Positions 1 to 12,960 of a DNA stretch of 64,000 bases are shown piece after piece. The position numbers were made by a program, and so were the translations under genes. Origin of the DNA: Taenia hydatigena (Eukaryota > Platyhelminthes > Cestoda > Cyclophyllidea > Taeniidae); the NCBI GenBank assembly GCA_036345935.2, contig JADWOT020000004.1:20007155-20071154 (forward strand). Reading direction: 5' to 3'. The notes below the pieces were generated by a model. It saw only the letters and a program-made list of their open reading frames with translations. It did not search any database and was not told the origin of the DNA. The first letter of the stretch is position 1; every line of letters starts with the position of its first letter.

Positions 1-879
1 GGAGCAACACAAGGCGCTGCAACTTGTTTTATTTTAAGCTCCACTAATGGTTATCCAATATTTAAACTCCCTAGCAGTTATATCTGTGAGAAACATTACA
101 AAGGCCCCAAAGTGAATTAAATGCCGTGAATTCTATCCCATATAATGAAATGAAATAAGGTATTAAAGGGCTTTTAATGCGATTTTGATGAAAGCAACCT
201 CCCTTCTGCAAAGCAGTTCCTTAGATCTTCGTTCCTTCCGTTCCTTTATGCTGCAAATGTGAAAATTTGTGAGGTTATCACCAGAAACATTGACTACGAC
301 GTCTAGCTTTAGCAACAACCACAGCCCCATTTCCTGCAGATATGTTAACAGGTGAGGCGGCACTAGCCGTGGTCATAAACTATCAGTAAAAGGCCACTGC
401 ATGATGTTGACTGTATCCATATGAGGATGTCAACCAAGACAACCCACAATTCAGTAATAAAAATTAATCCAACTCAGAACTCAGCTTCATTTTAGACAGT
501 TGATTGTTTCGTTTTTATTAAATGCTCGTACTAAGCTAGCTGCATGTTCAAGCTTCGAATTGGGCAACCGAAAAGAAAGGTGCTCCAGTCTAAAGCCCAT
601 ATTTTGGTCAAAAGTATGCATCCCTCCGGCCCATAGCAAAATCTGTTGTAATTAGAAAGGAATCATAAGGCTAGATGGAAATTTTGGAAACCTTTCGTAG
701 CAGATTAGGTGGAAACATTAAAATTGCTTTAACATGAAGTTACTGCTCTTATTTTATAACTTTAAAGGGCAGAAATAAGGAACCGTGAAGTCGTTAATGC
801 TATTCGGAAGAATTGACAGTAGCGAGAAGCAAACCTACCAAAAGGAACAACGGCTCCTTTTCCCAATACTGACTGTCAA

Positions 880-1080
880 TCCGCAGTGAGACAGAGACAT
901 AGCATCTACCACTGAAGAGATAATATGTGATGACCTCTAATAGAATGGCTAAAGGGTAAGTCATCCTTTCAAAACCACCTGTTGATGCGCTAGCCGTAAA
1001 CGCTCAGTAAAAGTTATTTGACGGAGATGTCTACAATGCCCGCGTGAAGGTGTCAATGAGGTGAATACGCGATGCCCTTT
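880..1080 (+). repeat. R1 repeat fragment (weak)
   Basis: A short piece resembling the late-middle part of the R1 family. It carries a stretch reading like GTGATGACCTC, found also near 6690 and (inverted) near 57290, followed by a variant of the AAAAGTTA...GGAG.TGTCTACA.TG block seen near 33455 and 40210. The match is broken by many substitutions, so the borders are rough. No protein is encoded. It could be chance similarity in part. Confidence 0.35.
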
Positions 1081-1799
1081 CCCCAGTTCAGCAGTTGGAT
1101 GGAACACAGGAAGGAATGACAAGGACCTATAGACCCAGGTTCTTGTCCAGCAAAACACCATGCGCCCTACGGACTTTAATTTCAACACCATCCTTACGAG
1201 TTGCGGTTAGCATATTAGATAGCCTACATTCGACCACATTGCCAAACACGGTTTCAATGCAGAGCAAAACACAGATTTTGCATAAAAGTCAAGAGACACC
1301 AGTGATGTTGTGGCCGGATAACTTCTTAGATAACTTGCACTGCTAGCCCGTGTATGCTATTCACACTTCACCAACCCACTGTAACGGGCGTCATTCTTGC
1401 GATTTAAAGAAGGAAAAGGACTTCAGAGGACCTGATGTCCTCATAGTTTTTGACGTGAGAGCACTTAAGCTGCCGCGGTTTAAACTTTCACTCCATGACA
1501 CGGTATTTGGGCCAAGTTGGTCGCATCTCAACCAATATGTACGTCTTCGCTGTCTTAAGAGAGACTTTTAATGCTAGATTATATCCCTGGTCGCAAAATG
1601 ACGAATTGGAAGCATCCAAATGCAAGTTGTTGCACGATGAAGCCGCAAGAGAAAATTCTGTCCCGAGTCTTAACTCGTTTATGCAAAAGTAAATGCACGT
1701 TAGACGTAAATACCGCATTCAACCCACTTTACTAATGAATTTTGAGCCATCAGGTTTATTTACCTGCTTTGAACGTCAAAAGTCCTAACTAAGTGGAAG

Positions 1800-2610
1800 T
1801 GAGTAGTGTAATACAAATGGCATTCGAACTGGGTTTACTTTGTAACGTTTGCAGTCTCGTCTGAGGCCAGTGTTGTCTTTATCAGCACAATGGTGACCAG
1901 TTTTGACAAGTCCTGTCACAAAACATGGTTGCAAGATCGAAAAATGCAATGAAGAATGGCTTTGCTTTCGAACTTAAGCCACTTGAACTGCGGCAGATGA
2001 TTCACCTCCTTGATCTTGATAACGGAGTGCGATGACTCCTATCCAAATCTACAAGACGCATCTTGGATGACTAGACTGCTCTTCCAATCAACTTTAGTTC
2101 TCTTTAACGTATATCTGAGTGGACAGAACTTACGTTTTGACATAAAATGTAGCAGATCTACCTTATGGAGGCATAGAAGTTGAGGAAGCGGGCCGATTTC
2201 CCACACGCATCGACAGGCCGGAAGCAAATGTTATCAGAGTGTTTACGAAAAATGACTTTTCCACTGGTCGAGTAATTGAAAAGGCTTGTCGGAAATGCTT
2301 TAAGTCATATTTATAAGCCTGTCGTTTGATCTTTAGTAAATGCCAGAGGAAGGTCTGCCAATATACATAACAACTATGTGGGCTCAACTAGTGACATTAA
2401 TGTGAACGTCAAAAAGAGGCCTGTGGTGAAGTGCTAATTCTGTAATCTCTTACCATTTCGTCGTGGATACGCGAGAACCGGAGGGCACTGCACTTCGCCT
2501 GAGAGGCATGGCCTTCGGGCCGTACTAGGAACACTCAGCTCACATACATCGGGTTGGGCAGCACTGAAGTGGGACCGAAGTAGTATGGAGGCACAGATTA
2601 TGTCTTCATA
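1800..2610 (+). repeat. R1 repeat copy, truncated
   Basis: Two blocks of R1 are present in the correct order. The first, near 1853-1925, reads GTCTCGTCTGAGGCCAG followed by TGTCTTTATCAGCA and TTTTGACAAGTCCTGTC; the same block lies near 5450, 20720 and 32170. The second, near 2480-2530, reads GAGGGCACTGCACTTCG and GGCATGGCC, shared with 21440, 33130 and 39875. Stops interrupt all frames. The copy is heavily mutated and shorter than the 32 kb copy. Confidence 0.65.
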
Positions 2611-2869
2611 CATACTACTACAAACCCCATCCCCTATAACTTGACTCTACTATTGAGCCACAAGAGATAGCCAGTGCATTTGCCGTCCTCAACGTAGTTC
2701 CTTACAAGATGCGCACCTATTTATGTATCTCAAATGTTTTGGATTAAGTTTTATATACTGTTTACCAAGTTATCGGTAACTGTCCGAGAGGGAATTTGAG
2801 AACCACAAATTGTTAGCATACAGCAGACACGAGATTCGGTCCTTCATGCGACTAAGTTGCAGTCTGGCC

Positions 2870-3010
2870 TTTTGATGGATGGAGTGCGCATTTTATGTGA
2901 CAAATTGCTAGCACCCTCGTGCCCACAAAATCCTAGCACTACGAGTCCGTGAGAGCAGTCGAGCAACAACTGCCACCTCTTTGTGTGGCTGCTACTCCCT
3001 TTCTTGTCGC
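2870..3010 (+). repeat. R8 short dispersed repeat
   Basis: This segment aligns with about 35150-35300 in the same orientation; the clearest shared part is CTCTTTGT.TGG.TGCT.CT, preceded in both by a related stretch ending in a CTACCAACT or CTGCCACCT motif. Only two copies were recognised and similarity fades on both sides. No coding potential is seen. Confidence 0.45.
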
Positions 3011-3159
3011 TCTACCTCAAATTATAAAAATTGCATTTATAAGTGTTGCTAGTCTAACTTTATTTACCATCGAAGCTTAAACGTGGGAGGAATTTAAATA
3101 CGATTCTAACTAAAGTAGATTCAAAGTACTTAAAGCTGAAGCTGGGGCATCGCATCTTT

Positions 3160-3430
3160 GCAAATTATGAAAAGATTTGCAGAAATATTTGAGTTCCTGC
3201 AGCAGAAAAGTTTATTTCCCTTTTATTGTCACATCAGAGCACGCAATAATGAGCCAGCAATTTTTTGTCATCTCCACACGCATATATTCGTAAAGATTTG
3301 CATCATTTTCAAGGAAGAGCACGCCATGAACATTAAGACCGCGAAGTGCGTGATTCACTATAATCGTCTTCTTCAATTAAATTATTTTGTTGCCAGTACT
3401 TTTCGTGCGTCTGGCTTCAAGCAAATTCTG
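3160..3430 (+). repeat. R4 repeat copy
   Basis: This copy carries the R4 core: a CACGCA..AATAATGA block, then TGTCATCTCCACACGCAT and a GCACGCCATG..CAT block. The same order occurs near 39070, 62450 and, inverted, near 48900 and 23190. The strand given is the orientation in which the family reads as a Cys/His-rich frame (CHIRARNNEPAIFCHLHTH in this copy, inside an open frame at 3158-3487). Whether that frame was ever translated is unknown. Confidence 0.65.
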
Positions 3431-3794
3431 GACGATTGTTGTGTCCCTTTAAAAGAGTCCTATTTAAGGAAGAGAGGCTCTAAATGAATCAGGAACTACA
3501 CCGCAGAAGGAGAGCCAGTGCCGCTTATGTGGACACAAACTTGTAAGAATTATCACTGCCTTCTCTCTTTGGGCTCACTCATCGCACGGATTAAATGCGT
3601 GAAGGCAATATATTCATTCTAAAAGTCAGCAGAAATGTCTTCATTTGACTCTCAAATCTCTCGCGTACCGTATAAGCTTCATTTTTATTTCTTAGTGACA
3701 GTTTTTCCACAAATACAGTAGCGAGCTAGATTTCTAGATGGATCAATGCGTTGCCGAAAATAAGTAGCTTAACTGAAGAAGCCCCTTGAGTAGG

Positions 3795-4640
3795 CTACCA
3801 CGGTCACATTTAAATCTCGCATGAGCCGACCTACTTCAACTTTCTTTAGGCAGCTCTCGCTTCTGTTCCTTTTCATTGCCACTTGAATCGTTTTTATTGT
3901 CTAACAAACTGGGCATCTTAGAGAGACACTGTGGCACCTGGATGGAGATCCTTAAATGGCTATGGAGGTGCTAAAGTGCTGACTTAGATCCCTGATGGAA
4001 TAAGGAAAAGGCATTGCCATGTGACTACCACCCCACGTCAGCATTTGCCACTGCATGAACCCAAATATGACGAAGTGGCTATTTCTAGCTAATTTCTCTT
4101 AAAATTTTAAAGCATCTATCAAACTAACTACAAAAAAGAAGTCCTCATCGACAAACGAAGCAGCGGAATGAGGGTATTTATTGGACCTCAGTCTCTTCAG
4201 AGCACAGGCTAAAAATACCTATGAAGTGAAGATAAAAGGTGAATTAAAGGGATAGAAAAAGGCAAATTTAGAGACAAAAAGTTTAAAGCGTAGCTAACAC
4301 TTAGTTGTGCGTGTTACAACTAGGAAATTGGGACGAAAAAGCGGGCTCTTTGAGGCAGAAGAGCGAGAATAGTCGGAATCTCTGAGATGCAGGAAACTGT
4401 CCGATTTAAAAAAATTGGTTCACTGAAAATGCGTCATGAAAACGCTGATATAGTTTAGAAAATTCGGCCAACGAAAAATGGTTATGAAAATAAAAGGACG
4501 ATAATTACTTGTGGGTTTGCATTTCGTTCTTGAATTTCTGGATCACTTAGGGCTTATCACCGAACAGCGAAGTATTCATTGGAAGGTTATAGTAAAGCTT
4601 GAGACAGAACGAATGGACTTGGAAGTTCTACTTGCGGCCT
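3795..4640 (+). repeat. R3 repeat copy, decayed
   Basis: Landmarks of R3 in order: ATTTAAATCTCGCATGA near 3810 (compare 26485, 30660, 63480), a GGCACCTGGATGGAGATCC...GGTGCTAA stretch near 3940-3975 (compare 26730 and 29010), a GTGACTACC block near 4021, and a 3' part near 4425 reading GAAAATGCGTCATGA (compare 29365). Divergence from other copies is high and there are small gaps. Non-coding. Confidence 0.55.
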
Positions 4641-5339
4641 GAGTAGAACGCAACATAAATCTTTTGGAAGTTGGTACCCGCCATTTGAGATTCGTATTAT
4701 TCCAAATGCGACCATGAAGCTGGATTATGATAATGCTCCTCCAAGTGAAAGTAATCTAAGTTGACTCATGAGTACCGCAAGTCCAACCCCATCTTTGAAT
4801 TAACAGTTTTTTATCTTTACCAAACCCCATTAAGACATTTATGAATTAGTTTTATGAGCTTCTTTAGTTTCGAATCACATGCGAGAGATTTAACGAAAAA
4901 TAAGGACACTATGACCCCAAAAAACAATAAGTCCAACTTCAAGTTCATGCATTTTTAAGAGTAAAAGAAAGAGGTCATTTTAATCTCTAAAACTTTGTGA
5001 TAAAACTAAATTTATGCGAGATCCAAAGCCCGCACTTTTCCATTTACTCTTTTTTTAGAATGATTGTTGACAAATACCATGAACGTCTAGAAGGAATGCT
5101 TTTAAAAGGTAGGTGTTTACAAATAATTGTTTTGGGGTAACTGACACCAACACACCACATAATGTTGTGGTATCCGAGACTATCAAATGGCAAATAAGGT
5201 CTAGTCAGACAAAGAACAAGTAATAGATACTAGAGTTCATATTTTGCATTCCATTTTTGCTTGCATTGTGCCTTTGTAATCCCATCCGTGGAGGAAGATA
5301 CACAAAGGTAGTTTTATGGTGTCACTCACTCCCTGAATG

Positions 5340-6920
5340 AGGTCAAGTTAGTGTGTTTGTTTGCTTCCTTTGAACATTTAGAGACTGACTAACTGAAGCC
5401 GACTTCAGGAAACAGCTGCTACTAAAGGTGCGTTACCTCTTCATGCCAGGTCTCGTCTAAGGCCGGTGTCATAGATATAAGATGACATCCTTGCCGGTGG
5501 CATGACTACTGGTTCAGCAAGGTGTGTCGCAAATTGTCAACAACGCGATAACACTAACCGCCATATCAGAATTGCAAAATTTTTCAACTGTGACGTTTGA
5601 TTAGGAAAGTGTCAATGTCTGGAAGAAAGGATTAAGATAAAAGCGTATCAAAGCCTATAAGGCGCACCCTTGATGGTTGTAACGAACGCGAGCTTAGAGC
5701 GCCATTCTAAATCAAAGTTCATGGTTCTTGTTAAGTTGTACGCGATTATTTGACTCAGATTCACAGAACCTAAAGGAGGCTGAATCTCTTCTGTAGAGTT
5801 ATAGCAACTAAAGAAGCGGTAAGAATTGCGTCATGGATCGGTAGGAATCATGATGCTCACGCAGAATGCTCTTCTCACCACTCGTCGAGTCATTCACGCA
5901 CTTCGCTGAGCATGCATTTCCTATCCCTGACAGTTCCGCAACATTGAGGTGTCACGCCTTTTAACTTGCGGTGATTGATGGGCTTGGTCCTACCGTAACG
6001 CAGCTAACTGCAGGATTTCTTCACCTTGTGCCACATAAACCATTCTACATAAGTTAAATCCTCGTCACAGAGATTTAAACCTTTTGACAACGACTCTTGA
6101 TAAGGAAAATAATCGCGCTGATATCGGGACTTTTTCTAAATTGGTAATCTATCTGCGAATATTTGAACACATTGGAACTCAGAAGTGTAAAGCATCAAAT
6201 TATTTGGAAGGGGATAAGGCAAATGCGAGTGCTCGTACAAAGGACAAGCTCGGTTCTTGCGTCATGAAGCTATGTCAGCATCTTCGGATGTTCGTATGGT
6301 AAATACTCAAAATAGCCTACTAAATGCATTTTGAGTTATATTTGTAATTTCATTGCTTGGTCTCTAGTACCTTCGAGAGAAACACTCTACATCCTACATC
6401 ACTGCTTTGCGGAATTCACAGGTGATGTTGGAGGGACTAGCTTTGGCCATGGAGGCACGGCTACGGCACAGCTGCTGGGAGCGCTGGCATGCGGGTTATG
6501 CCAGAGTCAGCCAGCTCTTCATCACGCCAGTGGACCTTCTCCCTCTTTTATCTTCAGAGGGGTCTCGCCGTGATACGCTGATGGCAGTGAAAGGCATGCT
6601 TAAATTTGCAAAGAAATTATCTAATTTCTATCAATTGATAATTTGTCTTAAAAAGGCGTAAAAGTGCTGCGGATGGAAGAATCTGTGATGACCTCAACAA
6701 AGTGACCGAACATTTACCAGATCCCGACTTATGCGTGACTGCTCTTAGGAAATGAAACAACACTGGCTGTGATCTGGGTATAAAAGTTCCTTTTGGAGCT
6801 GTCTACAATGACGTTACACATGAGGGCTAATAATATGCCACGATTCCCACTTAGCAACTTGTATCAAAAGCAGGAATCAAAAGTTCATTCAAATAAAATC
6901 GTAACTCACTGTTCCCGATA
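5340..6920 (+). repeat. R1 repeat copy
   Basis: One of the longer R1 copies. It starts with the block near 5350-5540 (a GTTTGTTTGCTTCC stretch, then GGTCTCGTCTAAGGCCGG) also found near 20635 and 32080, continues through a CGCACTTCGCTGA...GAGGTGTCACGCC block near 5890-5960 (compare 32590-32660), and ends with CTGCGGATGGAAGAATC near 6666 and a GGAGCTGTCTACAATGAC block near 6796. The first part of the 6410-6560 interval is richer in G+C than its neighbours and may be a separate insertion. Small ORFs inside (for example 6407-6661) resemble no family I know. Confidence 0.65.
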
Positions 6921-6959
6921 TTTGAGTCGCGGTTCTATATTTTTAAAAAAAGAAAAACT

Positions 6960-9480
6960 AGATCTGGTAGCATTTTGAATTTATCTACATTCAGGTTCAC
7001 AAAGGAAAAATAAGAAATGAATCCTGCTGTTTGGGTTTTGACCGCACTTGGTTTGCTGCGTCCAATAGGGAAGAAAATTACGCAAAGCCGGCAGCAGGCC
7101 ATGAGTCTCGCTGAAATTTCACTTATTACCACTTGGTGAGTTTGTACTTGGCAAAGTAATTCATTAAAGGCTTTATTGTTTTAATGTGCCAAATTTCATG
7201 AATTTTTATGAGATTTTGGCACGCGAAATAGCATTTAAAATTCAGAGTGCAAAGCTCCTGTTGATTGCTTCCGCCAGACATTTCCACTCTGTCGAAATTG
7301 CTTAATTGCCTCTCTTCGGTCCGGATGCAGATCTTAAAGACGTAAAATATTTGTCTAAAACCACGGCATTTAGGATGAGATTTGTTCTTTTCATCTCTCC
7401 GTTGCATTTTAGGTGTCATGATGCCATACATAGCTAGGAAACACTGAATATCTTGCATATTTTAGTGGCTTTTGATCGCTATGCACAAAATCGGGCATTC
7501 TGTGCATCTTCATTAACATGGCACAACCCATCATCGTTAAATCTTATCGGCTTCCTCTCCTGAGAGGACAGCAGACTATCTTGATATCAATAGCCGCTTC
7601 TTGCCCTGGGTTTTTCTCTGGTCATCGAGTGGGTTGACACTGATTAAAATGAGTGTTGTCCTCTTCGCAGGATGATTTTAGTTTGGGAAATGACTAACAA
7701 AAATGGGAAAATATAGGATACACATAACAGGTGTGAGTTGTAAGCTCTCTGACACTCCTATGAAGACGAAAGGGACATAATACAAAGATGGAAAGTGCTT
7801 TGCCGGTGTCTAGATGTTCGAAAGGGCTGCCAACATGGCCTGAAGAACTTGCTGCTCAGCAAAATTACAAACACGACGCCAAATCAAAGAGCCAGACAAA
7901 TCTCATAGCACCGCAAAGGGGTTGGAGCACGCCAACCGTCCATCTGATGGGACATTGCTGTCTCTGAGAAGGAACCGAGACAATTCATGGCTCTGCAGGC
8001 AGGTTTGAAAGGGAGAAAAAGCACGAATGAGCAAAAAACGTGTTTGTACAGTTATATGCGATTGCATACAAGTGAAAACGAATTTAATAATAGTACAACT
8101 CCTTTTTTAAACGCCAGCATTTTGTGGCACCTTTGAACTGAAGCTTTTGCCTTCTCATTATTTTTATTAATTAAAAAGCGAACATGAGTAATAGTTAATG
8201 TCTGCTTCCTGACCCTTAACTATTTCTTACTTAAATAATGCTCCTACTTAAGGGGCTTAAGCAGATTTTGGCTCAAATGCAAAAACATTTGATCCCTATT
8301 TAATGGTGATTGCCGAAGAAGAGGAAGAAGTACCACAAAATGATAGCGTAGTGTAAGCGGAAGAGTTGGGGATATGCAAGGTTGAAGAATGCCTTCAGGG
8401 CTCTTACTGCATTTAATGCAATCGCTTCATGGGATTCAACGCACCCATCTTTGAGGTATTATTCTGTAAGTAAAAATAGGCCATCGTTCCCCATTTCGTG
8501 ACTAAAATTCTTCCTTTTTCCTGTCATCTAATCCACAATTAATGCCAAATATTTTAAAATGCTTTTATAGAAGAGGTTAGACAAAATTTGCCTACTTCTG
8601 ACAAATATGACATCAAATAGGCCTAAAAGATGGCAAAAGACTACTTCAGATATTTGCCATTGCAGTAGGGGTTAAGCAACACGATATATGGGCATAAAAG
8701 AGAGGTTAAAATGGTTTGGTGCAAATAATTTCTTTAGGACACCCTGCAGAAGATGAAATGATTTTAAAGTGCAACTCCTTTCCGTGAAGAACGACGTTGT
8801 TTGGGCACATTTTGTAAAATAAATGTGAGTCCCTTGGCATGGATCCCTTATTGTATTTTTAAAAACTTTGCGGTCATGGTAAAACCCGTTATGCTGGAAA
8901 ATAAGAGCACCGCTTAAACGAGCCCTTGAATTTGCATTCGCGCATTTTTTGAGGTCTTATAATGGAATAACGGTAGTGCCGATTCCTTATGGCAGTTTAA
9001 GAGCATTAGGCACTGACAACTCAGTTGGTGGTTAATGATCAAGTCATTTAGACAAATCACACTCCTTCACATTAATCGTAATTTTGATATCCCATCTGTA
9101 ATGTCCACTTACAGTGCTGTGCCGTCTAGTTGTGCGAAGTGTTGGCAGCATGGAGTGTCTGAGTCGATGGCTTCCATAGTCTAAACAGAACACAAGCTAG
9201 AAAACCACCCTGACGATGTTGAATATTCCAAGAAATTAACCGATTCTCCACACGTAGCCCTCATTTCATCCAGCTGGCAAGCTTTCTTAAACAAATTAAA
9301 GAAGTGATCAATGAATCACTTCCTACAAATTACAAAGATTAATGCGAATTTTTTGGTGTACATCTCCTACAGCTTGATGCAGTAGCCATTCCATTCTCAA
9401 CTGCTAAAATGTTGGTTTAGCTCTTGGTTTCGGTAAAGGAATTTTTTTTGCTTCTTTAAGCCATCCAAGCCACTTAAGGA
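6960..9480. other. Unassigned intergenic DNA
   Basis: No convincing gene, RNA or internal repeat copy was recognised. The minus-strand open frame at 7126-7458 (110 codons) has no recognisable motif and is of a length expected by chance in this much sequence. The sequence is AT-leaning with scattered short homopolymers. It may contain repeats that have only one copy in this window. Confidence 0.4.
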
Positions 9481-9959
9481 GCCTTAGGCCCTTTTGTGGG
9501 TAAGTATGTATATTTTTGGTATGGTCTCTTGTCTCTATTTGTCCTCAGACAAATTTCGAAAACCAAACAAGTTTGTTAACTACATGGTAATGTTACATTG
9601 TAGCATATTCTATTTAAATAACCGTTATGCCCAACAATTCTATCGTAAAAAGGCTACTAAAACTGCGATTTTATAGAAAGTTGCCCCTTTACAACTCTTA
9701 ATTAAACCATCTAAACAAGTGATGAAGGATTTTGTTACGCGATGCGATTATTCTACCACTATAATGAACGCATTTGCTTTCAGATCTGTTAGTCCTTCCT
9801 TATAGATTTAGCGTGTATTTCTTCAGCTTCCACTATCATGAGTAGATGGAAAAACTATCTTATGCGAAGCAACGGTAGTGGGTATGTGGGCTGCAGTCCA
9901 CACTGTATGCAAAGAGGCACCGACCGTTTCTTTAATTCCAGCAGCCCAATCCGTCGGCC

Positions 9960-10357
9960 TAACACCCAGAAAATATTCAGGTACTGCGTGTGGAATTTAT
10001 TCTATAACTTGGTCAAGAGTTGGCTTTCGAAAACTTTACCTTGCTTGCTAAGTACCGTGTGAGGAACTCCGTGTTGACAAATCTGGTGATTAATGAAAAC
10101 CGAGGCAATGGTTTGGTGTGACGCATGCTCGTGAGTTCTGCCTCAGCAAAATTTCTCTACGTAGTCTGCTAAAGCGAGAATGTATCTCTTGGTGGAGGGT
10201 CCATAACATCAGAATCTTCTCCTTTTGATAGCCCTGCAATTTTAGATTGAGCGATGCAATCGCTTTGAAATGGGGTCTTTTGCATTAGTCGGGAGGTAGA
10301 TAATAAATTGCTCACCTTCGTTATACACGCTTTGCCTTCATATCTAACTAGATGCAC
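9960..10357 (-). pseudogene. Ty3/gypsy-type integrase fossil 1
   Basis: Read on the minus strand, this is a decayed retroviral-type integrase core (the enzyme that joins element cDNA to the host chromosome). From 10187 downwards the frame reads RYILALADYVEKFC, a stop, then after about 19 residues FINHQICQHGVPHTVLSKQG followed by KVFESQL ending at 10017. These match the gypsy integrase signature: RYIL..ADY, then ICR.GVP, then SDQG..FES. Upstream, in another frame, MDPPPRDT (near 10200) matches the usual D..GPLP segment, so a frameshift lies near 10190. Damage: a stop after EKFC, a stop after TKL, and the second catalytic Asp (SDQG) replaced by Lys. Non-functional. No RT or RNase H could be recognised upstream at 10.4-12.6 kb. 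Confidence 0.85.
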
Positions 10358-10479
10358 ACCATTGATGGGATGCGCTTTGTTTCAGTGAAACGTGACCCTG
10401 CGGCGATAAGATGCTTTGCTGGTCAGATGACTTTCATCGATGACCCGAAAATCAACAATAAAGAACGTAATGAAGAAAG

Positions 10480-11930
10480 GTGGCATATGGGGTAACAATT
10501 CAACTAAGGTAATAATCACGCCCTTTTTCAGATCTGTTGACCCTTGGTAAACTCGTGAAATATAGATTAGGCAACAAAACTAAGCAAAAACTCTGTTTTC
10601 AATCAAATGCATTTTTTGTCGACTTCTGGACTGTGCGGCACCGCAGATCAAGCAGTTCGATTTAATTTATCAAAAGTTAAATTCTACATATTGCTGCTGC
10701 CTAGCCTGCAACCACAAATCTCACATCTTGAAAGAAGTGAACATTTCACCATTAACGGACGCACCTGAACACAGGAAAGCTTTGCTGATGTGATGGGCAT
10801 GCACTGCGGTTTCGTATCGTTGCAGCCGATGAATAGAGCTGTCTACACCCTCAAAGTTTACGACACAATTGAGATTGTAAAATCGTCTTTTGGTCTTTGC
10901 TTCAGTCATTTATGTTAACATTTTCCTTACGATTAAGACACCCTGCAGAGAAAAAAAACAAACAATGCTTGGGTGCAGGTGGGTTGCCTTTTCTCCATAT
11001 TTATTCATGGCATCCCTATCACCACTTTTGCCTTTGATTTGAGCATTTTATTAGAAACCGACGGGCTAAGAGCCAATTCACCATCAAATTAGCGTCAAGG
11101 CAAGTTCAAAGGCAGTGATTTATATGTGCGCAAATTGAACTGCAAGTGCACTTAAAGTGAACACAAAAATTCAAAAGGCTTTTAAAAGTCCGCAGTCAGC
11201 ATTTGTTTATCCTACTTCATCCGCACAAACCTCAAATGCGTCTTGCAAACAAAACGATGCGACTGTCCTGATGCCAAAATCTTATCGAAACCTCGAACAA
11301 TATTGTAATTGTAGAAGAAGCGATTTGACAGAGTGCATGTCTTGAAATCACACTGCTATAAAGCGAATGACTTCAGGGTGTAACTAACCTCTGGATCGGG
11401 TGGTGGTTATTAGGAAGATAATTTCATTTGAAAGCAAATACACGCCTCTTAATAGTCTTTTTTTTTTCATTTTTTGCCCAAATTTTGCTCTCTTTGGGTC
11501 AGGTACATTGACATTTTTACAAGAAAATTTACTTTCATCATCGTGGCACACACGATTTTGATTGGCATTAAAAAGGCTGCTTGAAGCTAAACCGTGCAAC
11601 TCTTTCAAAACTCTCAACTTTTATGTATGCATATGCAAATCGTGTTAACTGTTGATAATGTTAAGATAAAATGAAGGCAGTACTGGTTCCCCACGGCAAC
11701 ATAAAAATACACTTTACAAAACTTGGTCGCTAGTGAATGACTAATCTTCTCTGATAACATCAAAGCTTTCTACCTAAAATATTCATTTATAATGCTGCAT
11801 TTCGTGGTTGTGCAGGGTATTGCTAGCAAAGATTATCTGTGTCGGCTTTTACCTACGTCAACTCCTAACAATAACCACAAAACCACTCTGAGGTTGTTGA
11901 GCATTTAAAATGCTCAATTATACCCATACG
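10480..11930. other. Unassigned DNA upstream of the integrase fossil
   Basis: If the gypsy element had been full length, RNase H and reverse transcriptase would lie here on the minus strand. I looked for catalytic motifs (Tyr-x-Asp-Asp, the Asp-Ala-Ser RNase H start) and saw none. Minus frames at 10721-10909 and 11384-11617 show no recognisable motif. Either the region is too decayed to read or the element was already truncated. Confidence 0.4.
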
Positions 11931-12032
11931 AGTGCTGTTTCTGCAGAGTTTAACTGTCAGTACCAAAAAAGGAGTTGTTTTTCTAGCGTCCCGAGACTTC
12001 CCTGAAAGAAAAAGAAGACAACACTAAAGCAG

Positions 12033-12045
12033 TATATATATATAA
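12033..12045. repeat. Short TA microsatellite
   Basis: An uninterrupted run of about six TA units. Too short for any special role to be inferred. Confidence 0.8.
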
Positions 12046-12049
12046 ATTC

Positions 12050-12960
12050 AGCAAGCAGAGAGATCGTTCACGAGTTGTCAGCGTCATTTATCAAATTCGA
12101 CATAACTGAGGCGATGCTTGACCCCAACGCCACTAACCTCTGTTAAAAACCTAGGTTAATCTGGGGTTTTGTTTGGTTCGAAATCTAAATTCGCGGGGAC
12201 AGTTTCTGCTGACCATCAGCGTGTTCGTAGGGACACGTTAGGATTCCGGGCTCCTTAAGCGGGTATAATAAAGGAACCTTCGAAGCAAAACATTTTCCAG
12301 GTGGTTTGTGGCAGACCACATCATTCTCGCCCATTCTGTTATGGGATGTCAGAGTTTCGTTCATACTTAGTCCATGTACTTCTTTCTCGCCGCTATAGTT
12401 TGTCACAAGCGATATAAATTAGCAGAGAAGTCCTTTGAAGTCAAGTCCGCTTTTCGCTGCCACCAGTGTAGCATCCTGAGACTTCCTTGAAGGCAAAAGA
12501 AAGCATAAAACAATGCGTATTCAGCGAACCGAGGAATCAGGGCTACTGACATGACTCGAAGGTCGGCCCACCCGGATAGGACAATATGGCCATCCCGGCT
12601 GGCCGAAACCGAAACCGATAGTCCAACAAACAAGGTACTACAGTTCAATCAACAGTTGTAAACTGTTTGTTTTGCTCTCAGTATCGGTGGAGTGATTAAA
12701 GTGAGGCTCTGTCACTCTACGTTTACAAAGCCGGCTGGCCCAACGCCCATGCTGGTATACTCAACTCCTTCCCTATGTCCAACATTTACGCTCTATCCGA
12801 GCACAATTTCTTCTTTCGTCTTTAGTAAAATCTCCATTAGCTGCATGGAAGCTACATACTTTACTTAAAAAAAGAAATGTACGAGGATTTTGTTCGAAAA
12901 TTTGGGAAAAAACAGCATTTTTTGAATTGAACGCAAGAAGAGCAGATTACATTCAACAAC
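12050..12960. other. Unassigned intergenic DNA
   Basis: Nothing firmly recognised. A weak similarity exists between about 11940-12010 and 12460-12510 (both have a GAGACTTCC.TGAA block followed by an A-rich run), which might be an old direct duplication about 490 bp apart. Minus frames at 12185-12406 and 12403-12648 have no known motifs. Confidence 0.35.
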
